20,275 nucleotides of DNA from Pleurocapsa sp. MO_226.B13. GTDB lineage: Bacteria > Cyanobacteriota > Cyanobacteriia > Cyanobacteriales > Xenococcaceae. Made by a program: the position numbers and the translations under genes. Under the pieces are notes generated by a model. It did not search any database, was not told where the DNA came from, and saw only the letters and a list, made by a program, of their open reading frames with translations. The stretch lies in assembly GCA_030064795.1 (NCBI GenBank), contig JASJEI010000305.1, positions 1-20,275 on the forward strand, in the 5' to 3' direction. Shown piece after piece: positions 1-5,942 of the stretch. How positions within the stretch are numbered: position 1 is the stretch's first letter; each line of letters starts with the position of its first letter.

Positions 1-1
1 G

Positions 2-241
2 ATACCCGAAACCAACAGCACCGTATCCAACGGCAGTGCCATTGTCACTAGTCAAAGTCGTAACAGTGTCGGACGAGATTTAGCAGGTTCGGCTCTAGAT
101 GGCTTTGGTTCTTCATTAAGCAACGAACTAGAACAAAGAAACACCCGCAATCAAATTGGCGACGGCGGTACGATTTTTACTCTTTCTCAGAACACCACTG
201 TATACCTAACCAATATTAAACCTCTTAAAATTAATCGTTAG
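2..241 (+). CDS. VirB10/TrbI-like type IV secretion protein, C-terminal end (5' partial)
   Basis: An open frame enters from the left edge and stops at 239-241, leaving the last 79 residues of a larger protein. The fragment has a Gly/Ser/Asn-rich stretch followed by a hydrophilic segment rich in Glu, Gln and Arg, then an IGDGGTIFTL segment and a short beta-type tail ending NTTVYLTNIKPL. This layout (a low-complexity GA/S loop, a QxxxR segment, then a 'GT.. TVYL' final strand) is what the C-termini of VirB10/TrbI/TraB outer-membrane-channel proteins look like. The next gene starts only 2 nt after the stop and encodes a secreted protein of VirB9/TraK type, which supports the reading. Family membership is inferred from a short fragment; the N-terminal part, needed to be sure, is outside the window. 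Confidence 0.5.
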   Translation: MPETNSTVSNGSAIVTSQSRNSVGRDLAGSALDGFGSSLSNELEQRNTRNQIGDGGTIFTLSQNTTVYLTNIKPLKINR

Positions 242-243
242 TC

Positions 244-993
244 ATGAACAAATTATTGACCAAACTAATCTTAGCGGGAATAATTACTACATCGGGTTAT
301 GCTCCTACTTCAGTTCGGGCCACCGAAGTACCCGTCAAATACGATTTAGTTTCTACCGCCGATGCTGTTAGAGGAGCAATTCCCGTCACCCTCTACTTTG
401 GTAAAATCATTAGCCTCGACTTTACTGAAATTGGTGAATACATCACCTTTATTGTCCCCAGCGATCGCTCCCAATTTGTCTACAATACAGACCTACCTGT
501 CAACTCTGGTGAAGCTCAAAGTGTCTATCTTCTACCCATCAAGAAAATAAACTTCAAAGGAACGTATCAAACATCTCACCCCAATTTAATCGTCAAAACC
601 ATAAATAATTCGGGGCAATCCAAACAATATAACTTTATCATCAACTTTAGTTCTGGAGTGATGACCAGTACGGGAATTAAAATTATTCCTTCTACCAAAA
701 AATCCCCAAATGACTCCAACAAAATTAGAGTTTCTGCTGGTCAAACTATTAACGCCGATGATATAGAACGGGGACTGAGAATTGCGATCGTCAAACAGTT
801 TATCGAAGCAGACGACCCCGTAGTCAATAAAGTTCGTAATTTTGTCTTCATGCTGCGTAACGGTAACAGCGTCAATGATGCCATCACCCACACTGGGGTA
901 AATCCCAGCGTAGTAGAATCGTTGGGCGAAATGTATTTAGATGCCGAACTTACTACCAGACTCAAACAAAATCCGATTGTTGTTAAGCCATAA
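244..993 (+). CDS. secreted VirB9/TraK-like protein, candidate type IV secretion component
   Basis: A 249-residue protein with a clear N-terminal signal peptide (basic MNKLLTK, hydrophobic core to about residue 20, likely cleavage near residue 26), so exported across the inner membrane. The N-terminal half is beta-rich. Residues about 47-140 contain 'VTLYFGK', 'ISLDFTE', 'ITFIVPSD' and 'NLIVKT' blocks in the order seen in VirB9/TrbG/TraK N-terminal domains, which bind VirB10-type proteins at the periplasmic side of conjugation channels. The C-terminal third (about 165-249) is helical and unlike anything I recognise. The ATG is 2 nt downstream of the preceding VirB10-like stop, so the two are almost certainly co-transcribed and this is the operon's last gene. 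The annotation rests on pattern and neighbour; a generic secreted protein is the alternative. Confidence 0.5.
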   Translation: MNKLLTKLILAGIITTSGYAPTSVRATEVPVKYDLVSTADAVRGAIPVTLYFGKIISLDFTEIGEYITFIVPSDRSQFVYNTDLPVNSGEAQSVYLLPIKKINFKGTYQTSHPNLIVKTINNSGQSKQYNFIINFSSGVMTSTGIKIIPSTKKSPNDSNKIRVSAGQTINADDIERGLRIAIVKQFIEADDPVVNKVRNFVFMLRNGNSVNDAITHTGVNPSVVESLGEMYLDAELTTRLKQNPIVVKP

Positions 994-1027
994 ATATGCG
1001 TCAATTTAGACAATTCTTCAATCTTGC

Positions 1028-1344
1028 TTAAGGAAAATAGCGATAAACATCTCGTCGATGAAGCACCCTTGAGAAAGTTACCGTTTCCTTTTGAATAAAA
1101 ACACCAATCCGATAATCACCAACTCTTATACGGTAGGCATTAACTCGCGCGTTCCCTAGCGCATTAAAAATGCGCGGGGTCGCTCGTCTTTATGTCCCTT
1201 AATTTTTTTAAGACTTTTGATTTCGGTGATATTCTGACAGTCGGGAATGGTTTGAAAAACTAAATTTTTAATTTCTAAATAAGTAGGTGTTTTTTTAAGT
1301 TTTTTGAGGTCTTTGGTAAAGCTAGGAAGATATTCCGTTTTCAT
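1028..1344 (-). pseudogene. RelE/ParE-family toxin, disrupted by a 47-bp insertion
   Basis: The first 52 residues from the ATG at 1344 (MKTEYLPSFTKDLKKLKKTP onward to KKIKGHK) are the N-terminal half of a RelE/ParE-type mRNA interferase. The frame then runs into an unrelated segment and stops at 1156. In another frame the missing half resumes at 1141 with NAYRIRVGDYRIGVF and ends with LHRRDVYRYFP and a stop at 1028, the usual C-terminus of this family. The 47 nt between 1142 and 1188 are foreign; their removal joins the halves in frame (47 is not a multiple of 3, so the insertion also shifts the frame). The core catalytic and C-terminal strands are lost, so the toxin should be inactive. It overlaps its antitoxin by an ATGA. 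Confidence 0.85.
1142..1188. repeat. 47-bp hairpin-forming insertion inside the toxin gene
   Basis: This stretch is foreign to the toxin coding sequence on either side. Its centre is a near-perfect inverted repeat, GCGCATT-TTT-AATGCGC, with CCC and GGG blocks flanking it that can extend the stem, and further GC-rich blocks (GAGCGACC, ACGCGCGAG). GC-rich hairpins of this size, dispersed in many copies, are typical small interspersed repeats of cyanobacterial genomes. No other copy was seen in this window and no clear target duplication is visible. The insertion limits come from where the toxin homology breaks off, so each may be off by a base or two. Confidence 0.7.
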
Positions 1345-1544
1345 TCTTCTTCAAGTGCTTTTAACGCTTCCTCTCTACTCATAGGCGTTTCGTTAATAGT
1401 TGTTTTCATAGCTTGATAGAGTGCCTCATCTTCTAATCCTTCTAACAATTGTTGATAGTCATCGAAGTTGAGAATAACTTGACGAATATTACCTTGAGTA
1501 TCGGTAATCAGTTCTTGAGCAAAGGGATAATTACTATTATTCAT
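1341..1544 (-). CDS. antitoxin of the RelE-type pair
   Basis: A 67-residue acidic protein whose ATG is at 1544 and whose stop overlaps the toxin ATG in an ATGA, the classic coupled antitoxin-toxin arrangement. The N-terminal part has a short beta-type segment (ITDTQGNIRQVILNFDDY), followed by a charged helical tail rich in Glu (PMSREEALKALEEE) that would wrap the toxin. This matches the small cyanobacterial antitoxins found in front of RelE/ParE toxins; I cannot assign a narrower family with confidence. The frame is intact although the partner toxin is broken, so it probably still binds its own operator or neutralises relatives encoded elsewhere. Confidence 0.7.
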   Translation of the reverse strand: MNNSNYPFAQELITDTQGNIRQVILNFDDYQQLLEGLEDEALYQAMKTTINETPMSREEALKALEEE

Positions 1545-1594
1545 CTTTATTGTCGGGTAATTTTATCGATATTTAGAATTACAGGATAGCGATT

Positions 1595-1816
1595 CTAATT
1601 TCTACTGTGTCTTACCTCTTTTACCATTGTGGTAATTTCTGACCTAGTAGGTTGCTCTTCGTCCATATCCAATTCATCTACTTTTTGCCACAGAGAAGAT
1701 AGTTTATCTTGAGCGCGAGGCTGGATTTGCTTAAAAATCAACATCGCCACCTCATTCTGTTTTCCATCTGGAAGCTTTTTCAGTTCGGCAATCGCTTTTT
1801 CTAATAGTTCGGTCAT
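1595..1816 (-). CDS. orphan antitoxin-like protein
   Basis: A 73-residue, mainly helical protein. Its start (MTELLEKAIAELKKLPDG, then a short helix ending in MLIFKQI) is typical of small cyanobacterial antitoxin-like proteins that normally precede a PIN-domain toxin. The C-terminal end (SEITTMVKEVRHSRN) is where such a toxin would start in overlap, but the following 50 nt to the next gene contain no PIN-type start (no 'DTNV' motif in any frame). It therefore looks orphaned. It sits divergently from the VapBC-like pair at 1877, with 60 nt between the two starts. Function is inferred from size, context and N-terminal pattern only. Confidence 0.5.
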   Translation of the reverse strand: MTELLEKAIAELKKLPDGKQNEVAMLIFKQIQPRAQDKLSSLWQKVDELDMDEEQPTRSEITTMVKEVRHSRN

Positions 1817-1876
1817 GGCATTGTCTATGAAATAGCAACTACAATTAGCATAAAACCACGTTAACCAATCTTTGTC

Positions 1877-2074
1877 ATGAAAGGTTATATCAAAGGCAAA
1901 ACCATTATCTTATTAGAAAGCATACCTGACAACTTAAAGGAAGGCGATCGGGTAGATGTTTCAATTAATCCATTACCCGAAGCGAACTATTCCTTCCCCA
2001 CATTTGAACTAGGAATAAAAGACGAATATCTCAATCGCGAAAAAATTTATGAATCTCAGGAAAATATTCTTTGA
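1877..2074 (+). CDS. VapB-like antitoxin (AF2212-like small beta protein)
   Basis: A 65-residue protein beginning MKGYIKGKTIILLESIPDNL, followed by 'KEGDRVDVSI'. This is the pattern of the small AF2212/DUF104-like antitoxins, in which a short beta-barrel of the type G-x-I-x-G-K-x-I-L-L...GD-x-V-x-V precedes an acidic tail. It overlaps the following PIN-domain gene by 26 nt, in a different frame, so the two are translated together. The C-terminal 25 residues are acidic (YLNREKIYESQENIL), suitable for binding the toxin. The family assignment is by pattern; the pairing is strong because of the overlap. Confidence 0.65.
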   Translation: MKGYIKGKTIILLESIPDNLKEGDRVDVSINPLPEANYSFPTFELGIKDEYLNREKIYESQENIL

Positions 2075-2519
2075 TACAAATGTCTTAGTTTATGCTCACG
2101 ATAAAGACTCTTCTTTTCATACAGATTCCGCATCGTTACTTCAATTAGTTTTTTCTGGTGAGGTTAGAGGAATTATCGCCGAGCAAAATATTATCGAGCT
2201 TTATCAGGTTCTCACAAATCCAGTGGCGATGAGGAAAAAGCCTCTAACCCCATTGCAGGCAGCAAATTTAATTTCTCAAACCTACAGAAGCGGAATTTTT
2301 GAAATTGTCTATCCCAATAGTTCCACGACTGATAAAGTTTTGCAGCTAGCCATTGATGGTAATGTTACCTCAGCTAAAATATTTGATACTCGTCTGGCAG
2401 CTATGATTCTCCATACGGATACAGACTATTTCGCTACCTATAACGTCAAACATTTTAAAGAGATCGAAGGCTTGAATTCTCTTACTCCAGAACAGATTTT
2501 GACGAATTTGCCTCAATAA
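2049..2519 (+). CDS. VapC-like PIN-domain ribonuclease toxin
   Basis: A 156-residue PIN-domain protein. Three acidic residues of the metal site are in place: D9 in 'FFDTNVLVYA', E50 in 'NIIELYQVL' and D113 in 'KIFDTRLAA'. The final strand 'YFATYNVKHFKEIEGL' is the usual closing motif, with Asn132 in the expected position and His rather than Asp at 135. PIN toxins of this type cleave RNA, commonly tRNA. The full-length, undisturbed frame contrasts with the two damaged toxins in this window. Its 3' end runs 38 nt into the 3' end of the opposite-strand ThiF gene (2482-2519), so the two messages are complementary at their tails. Confidence 0.8.
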   Translation: MNLRKIFFDTNVLVYAHDKDSSFHTDSASLLQLVFSGEVRGIIAEQNIIELYQVLTNPVAMRKKPLTPLQAANLISQTYRSGIFEIVYPNSSTTDKVLQLAIDGNVTSAKIFDTRLAAMILHTDTDYFATYNVKHFKEIEGLNSLTPEQILTNLPQ

Positions 2520-3378
2520 CAGCTCTCGCCCTCTCAACTATGCGATCGATGTTTTCCTGACTAATCCAGGTAGACTTCATCGAACCACGAAAGAGATCCA
2601 CCTCTACCTGCATCTGCTTTAGCTGAGAATTGAGTAGCTGATGAACCATTTCTCCAGCAGCGATCGCCATTTGCGAGTTGATATTGAGGCTTTGCCCGTT
2701 TAGTAAAGCTCGTTCCGCGCAGGATAGAGTTTCATTGTCATCGGTTTGTAGCAGCAGTTCGGGATATTGAATGGTTGGTAAAGGTAAAGTGGTACAGGTA
2801 GCAGGTTCTAGAATGTAGTCATCTAACTCTACTGAATAGTGATTACCAATAGCTACCTGACCGTAGGTATACTCATTACCACAGTCAATCCACCAGCAGG
2901 GTATCTGACTAAATCCGTGAGCTATTAGACCAGAATATTCGACCATCAACTCTTCAATACTTTTTCTGGCAGCAGCATTATCTACACAGCCAATAATTAC
3001 CGTCGGCGCACTGCGGTCGAGACTAACTGCCGATGCCCGATCTGCGATCGCGCCAATCTTTAGTTTGGGAAACATAGCTTTGTAACGTACAGCTAAAGCC
3101 TGGGCTTTGTTGTAGCCTAATTCAGCCTGACAAAAGTTCTGGCGGTAAAGGTTTTTCTCTTCAATGCGATCGAAGTCAATCAGGGTAATCGAGATCTGTT
3201 TGTCCGCAGCGTCGAACCAATTGGCTAAACGACAGAGATGAGGTACCAGAAAGCTACCAGTTCCACCACAGCCAACTACATAGATACTAACCGAGGGGTA
3301 ATTAAAATAGATCGGTTTGGCATTGAGAATCGACAAGTCAGAAAATTCTAACTGTAGATGTTTAGAAAGGGATGACAT
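2482..3378 (-). CDS. PRTRC system ThiF-family (E1-like) adenylyltransferase
   Basis: A 298-residue member of the ThiF/MoeB/E1 fold. Visible motifs: the nucleotide-binding loop 'VVGCGGTGSF' (about 34-43), the acidic 'LIDFDRIEEKNLYRQNF' (about 66-82) with the Arg-Gln pair that contacts ATP, the 'LGYNKAQAL' lysine segment (about 88-95) and 'GCVDNAAAR' (about 130-138). E1-like enzymes of this class adenylate the C-terminus of a ubiquitin-like or sulfur-carrier protein. Several cysteines follow (for example in 'PATCTTLPLP'), but I cannot say which, if any, forms a thioester. It is the last gene of the cassette and starts inside the 3' end of the JAMM gene (17-nt overlap), so the two are translationally linked. 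Order and neighbours match the ParB-related, ThiF-related cassette. Confidence 0.88.
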   Translation of the reverse strand: MSSLSKHLQLEFSDLSILNAKPIYFNYPSVSIYVVGCGGTGSFLVPHLCRLANWFDAADKQISITLIDFDRIEEKNLYRQNFCQAELGYNKAQALAVRYKAMFPKLKIGAIADRASAVSLDRSAPTVIIGCVDNAAARKSIEELMVEYSGLIAHGFSQIPCWWIDCGNEYTYGQVAIGNHYSVELDDYILEPATCTTLPLPTIQYPELLLQTDDNETLSCAERALLNGQSLNINSQMAIAAGEMVHQLLNSQLKQMQVEVDLFRGSMKSTWISQENIDRIVERARAVIEANSSKSVLE

Positions 3379-3937
3379 GGAAACAATAACTGTTGATATT
3401 TTGATAAATTCGGTCAGAAGCTATTTCTAAAAATAGTCCGTGGGCGCAGACTCTGCTGGCTATTTCTAGCTGGTTATTACTCCTGCCAATTACCGTACTG
3501 ATTCTGCAACCATTCTCTTCTCGGTCGTCGGTAGCAGAAAAGAACGCCCTCATAGCTCCGTGACTGTGAATTTCAATAGCAGCTGGTTCGGGATGCTGTT
3601 CTAAACTTATGCAGGAAGTGGGAGTACATTCTTGTTCGGGACATATTACCTCCCAAGCAGTACCTCTCCAGTAAAGATAGAATAGCTGTTCTAAATTTGG
3701 GTATTGGTTAATGCGATTGATAATAGCTTCAACCTTGTTCTGTGGAACATGTGGAACTATTAGTTCAAAGCTTGGAGATAATTCAGCTAGACCAGGAGTA
3801 GTAACCAGACTATGAGCTATGGTTGCGTTAAATTCGGTTCTTTTTACCGAACGAAAAATACCATTTCCAGCCCAAAGATAACCAGGAGGAAGATCTGTAG
3901 CTGAATCTGGCTTAACTATGGAATGATTTATTAACAC
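3362..3937 (-). CDS. PRTRC system protein A, JAMM/MPN-type metallopeptidase
   Basis: A 191-residue protein with an exact JAMM zinc signature, H-x-H-x7-S-x2-D: H124, H126, S134 and D137, in 'EIHSHGAMRAFFSATDD'. JAMM/MPN proteases cleave isopeptide or peptide bonds after ubiquitin-like modifiers; in eukaryotes they include Rpn11 and CSN5. Residues 1-100 hold the N-terminal beta part typical of PRTRC protein A (the 'PPGYLWAGNGIFRSVKR' region). The chosen start is the GTG at 3937, since no good ATG lies nearby. It lies 16 nt after protein B and overlaps ThiF by 17 nt. In this setting it would be the modifier-removing or modifier-maturing peptidase, which is inference from the family. Confidence 0.88.
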   Translation of the reverse strand: MLINHSIVKPDSATDLPPGYLWAGNGIFRSVKRTEFNATIAHSLVTTPGLAELSPSFELIVPHVPQNKVEAIINRINQYPNLEQLFYLYWRGTAWEVICPEQECTPTSCISLEQHPEPAAIEIHSHGAMRAFFSATDDREENGCRISTVIGRSNNQLEIASRVCAHGLFLEIASDRIYQNINSYCFHVIPF

Positions 3938-3953
3938 GGCTTGAGAATTCTAT

Positions 3954-4595
3954 TTAATATTTTGCGGTGGTTTGAGCCAGGGCAGCTAAAGTTAAGTTAG
4001 TCGAGACTAAATCCCGTTCTGGATAGACTGTGTTTGAGCTTTGAGCTACGTCTTTTAGCTGAGAGACGACATTGTAGGGATGGGCTTGAGATTTATGATT
4101 ATCGTAATCTTGGTTAAATTTCGATGTGACAAAAGCGTTCCACATCGAACTCGGACTGTCCTTTGGCAAAGCCACATTACCCCAACAAACCTTGCCACGA
4201 TCGTCAATATTGGGCAAAGGGTAATGATATAAAGTCGAACTAAGATTAAGCTCTCCTTTATAAGCGTAAACCCAAAGTTGGCTTTGGCAGTGTACGATTA
4301 CCGCCCCAGGCAAGGGGACTCCTAAACAAAAAGACTCAAACTTTAGTAGATAGGTGTTAGGCAGAACCGAACTAATGGTCGTAGTTCTTCCCTCTTTTCT
4401 AGAAATGTGATGCAGCCTTACCTGTGGGTGAACGTACCAATCAGACTGAAAATCCGACTGTGAAATAGCCCCAATTAAAGAAGGCAGATCGATTTGTTTG
4501 ATTAGAGTCTCGCCATTTTCTCGCGCTACAAACAAAACCGAATCCTGCTGCATAATCAGGAACGCCTGAGATTGTTCGATTAGCTGGGAAATCAT
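3954..4595 (-). CDS. PRTRC system protein B (E2-like fold)
   Basis: About 213 residues from the ATG at 4595; an in-frame TTG at 4628 would add 11 residues, but the ATG has a better AGG spacing. The central and C-terminal part carries the pattern of PRTRC protein B: 'LPLPGAVIVHC', 'LWVYAYKGEL', then 'YPLPNIDDRGKVCWGNVALP'. That last segment strikingly resembles the E2 active-site block of ubiquitin-conjugating enzymes (H/Y-P-N-I...G-x-[IV]-C-[LW]), with C137 (ATG numbering) at the catalytic-cysteine position. The Pfam Prok-E2 family D, as I recall it, is built from this protein. It should act in the transfer step between E1-like ThiF and a target. The 3' end is 16 nt from protein A. Confidence 0.8.
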   Translation of the reverse strand: MISQLIEQSQAFLIMQQDSVLFVARENGETLIKQIDLPSLIGAISQSDFQSDWYVHPQVRLHHISRKEGRTTTISSVLPNTYLLKFESFCLGVPLPGAVIVHCQSQLWVYAYKGELNLSSTLYHYPLPNIDDRGKVCWGNVALPKDSPSSMWNAFVTSKFNQDYDNHKSQAHPYNVVSQLKDVAQSSNTVYPERDLVSTNLTLAALAQTTAKY

Positions 4596-4642
4596 AATAT
4601 ATGCCTGGTGTGAATCAGCTTCGTTCAAAGTTTATTAGTTCA

Positions 4643-4835
4643 TAGCTATTAGCTATTAGCTTTTAGCCTTTAGCTTCGGTTTAATTGCTATATGCGTAGC
4701 GATATCTATGAGGATATGACACAAGCGCGCGATCGCGTATATGGTGGCGCATTCGCGTCGTGTATTAGATAGAGTTTAAGACTGCTCGCTCTATTTGATT
4801 TAGAGCTAATAGCTAATAGCTAGGAGCTAATAGCT
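4643..4835. mobile_element. MITE-like element bounded by inverted heptad repeats
   Basis: The left arm (4643-4675) and right arm (4802-4835) are each built from about five heptads of the form AGCTATT with variants. The left reads AGCTATT, AGCTATT, AGCTTTT, AGCCTTT; the right, on the opposite strand, reads AGCTATT, AGCTCCT, AGCTATT, AGCTATT. They form imperfect terminal inverted repeats of about 33 bp around 125 bp of non-coding DNA that includes GCGCGATCGC at 4727-4736. No ORF lies within. It fills nearly all of the 206 nt between the F-position gene and protein B; elsewhere the cassette genes overlap or lie within 20 nt of each other. A non-autonomous mobile repeat inserted into an operon explains this best; tandem-repeat expansion is an alternative. 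Confidence 0.6.
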
Positions 4836-5506
4836 CAGGCAAAGCCTGTTATTTGGCGGAAGATTTGTGAGATCGCAGGCTGGGCAATACCAGGATTGGC
4901 ACAAAACCAGTCATCAAAAAAGTGCAGTCTGACTAAAAGGGCTGAGGCTTGCCTGTATTCTTCTTCGAGCCTTAAAACCTCGGTTTCGCTGAGGGTATAT
5001 TCGTTGTCTCCTTCTATATGACTATCCAGCCACAAATTGCCAGTCATTGCCCAAACGTAACGAACTACATCTGGTAAAATGCTCAGAGGATGACTGTCTG
5101 GCAACGGGCTTATTACTCGCTCGATTAAACTCAGTGCATTGTAATCGTAGCCATAGTAGTCAAAACACTCATCGCTAGTCATACGGACAAAATACCATCC
5201 AGCACCCTCGCCATAGTAATAATAGTCATAGCTATCAAAACCCGATGGGCAAATTGAGATTTTTCCCAATCCTGTGTAGGGTCTTTCCCTGGTATTTTTA
5301 TAGTAGTCACGCTCGCAGTCGTAGCAGGGAAAGCAGTGTTCGTTGAGCAGGTCTATCAGCCGAATATCAATTTGTTCCAAGGCATCATCATTTAAAATTA
5401 GGTTGGCACCCAGTTGGCAATACTCTTCTGGAAACAAATCTTTGGTTGCTTGAAGCCCGTTATACCTGCGAGATAATTGCCTAGTTCTTTCCAGCAAAGA
5501 TCTCAT
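4835..5506 (-). CDS. PRTRC-associated protein in the F position (unknown function)
   Basis: About 223 residues from the ATG at 5506. That ATG overlaps the stop of protein C in an ATGA, whereas the longer reading from TTG at 5533 lacks such a link. Its place between C and B is where PRTRC protein F sits in the canonical cassette, but I cannot confirm homology by eye, so the F assignment is positional. The sequence is rich in aromatic residues: one 32-residue region (about 90-122 from the ATG) has at least ten Tyr, including a run of four within 'DSYDYYYYGEGAGWYF'. The C-terminus (DDWFCANPGIAQPAISQIFR) is helical. Cysteines at about 61, 64 (CYDC) and nearby could bind metal. No catalytic motif recognised. 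Confidence 0.6.
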   Translation of the reverse strand: MRSLLERTRQLSRRYNGLQATKDLFPEEYCQLGANLILNDDALEQIDIRLIDLLNEHCFPCYDCERDYYKNTRERPYTGLGKISICPSGFDSYDYYYYGEGAGWYFVRMTSDECFDYYGYDYNALSLIERVISPLPDSHPLSILPDVVRYVWAMTGNLWLDSHIEGDNEYTLSETEVLRLEEEYRQASALLVRLHFFDDWFCANPGIAQPAISQIFRQITGFA

Positions 5507-5940
5507 ATTAAGGGTCGAACTTTTGTCGGGCAATAGTACAGACGAACGATTAAAGAGCGAATTTGCCTTTCTCTATGTGATAGCATTTGCTCAATCGCCT
5601 CAAGATCCCATCCTTCATATACTTCTTCCCATTGGGCAATGGTTAGTTCTTCGGTGGGCTGTTGGTTAAAATTTTCAATTCTTAAAGACAAATTATCTTC
5701 AGGACAGGCTTTAAGCAATTTAACTAGAGCATTACTGCCTTTAGTGCCTACCCGTTTAATAATTTTAATCGAACCATCTTCTTTTCTTTCTATTTTTCCC
5801 CCAGCCATACCAGGAAAACCTACCGATAACAAACTAATGATTTGTTCGTCATCTAGCCCCTCAAGTTTGGCAGCATCGACGGCATAACTTTGCCCTTCGT
5901 ATTCAATTTTTATAGCGTTTTTATCATTATTTAAAGTCAT
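5503..5940 (-). CDS. PRTRC system protein C, ubiquitin-like domain with C-terminal extension
   Basis: A 145-residue protein. Residues 8-68 ('IKIEYEGQSYAVDAAK' through 'KRVGTKG') match the short PRTRC protein C: a beta-strand start, a central 'SVGFPGMAGGKI' turn segment and the ending 'VGTKG', the block I associate with the Pfam Prok_Ub (prokaryotic ubiquitin-like) family. Protein C is normally about 60-75 residues and stops around that glycine. Here a further 77 residues follow, acidic and helical (TIAQWEEVYEGWDLEAIEQM), then a basic hydrophobic end. It starts 2 nt after protein E and overlaps the next gene by an ATGA. The likely role is a modifier or its partner; whether the tail is removed is unknown. 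Confidence 0.72.
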   Translation of the reverse strand: MTLNNDKNAIKIEYEGQSYAVDAAKLEGLDDEQIISLLSVGFPGMAGGKIERKEDGSIKIIKRVGTKGSNALVKLLKACPEDNLSLRIENFNQQPTEELTIAQWEEVYEGWDLEAIEQMLSHRERQIRSLIVRLYYCPTKVRPLI

Positions 5941-5942
5941 GG

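Noticed and set aside
461..468. GCGATCGC octamers as special regulatory sites
   Set aside because: HIP1 octamers are spread through coding and non-coding DNA of many cyanobacteria; here they only indicate the host lineage.
1156..1344. A complete 62-residue small RelE-like toxin
   Set aside because: The rest of the family sequence continues in another frame after a foreign 47-bp piece, so this is the front half of a broken gene, not a natural short form.
4643..4835. CRISPR-like array
   Set aside because: Repeats are 7 bp, without spacers, and arranged as inverted arms at the ends of one element rather than regular repeat-spacer units.
5503..5533. F-position gene starting at TTG 5533
   Set aside because: The ATG at 5506 forms an ATGA overlap with the preceding stop, the usual coupling in this operon; nine extra residues from a TTG add nothing recognisable.
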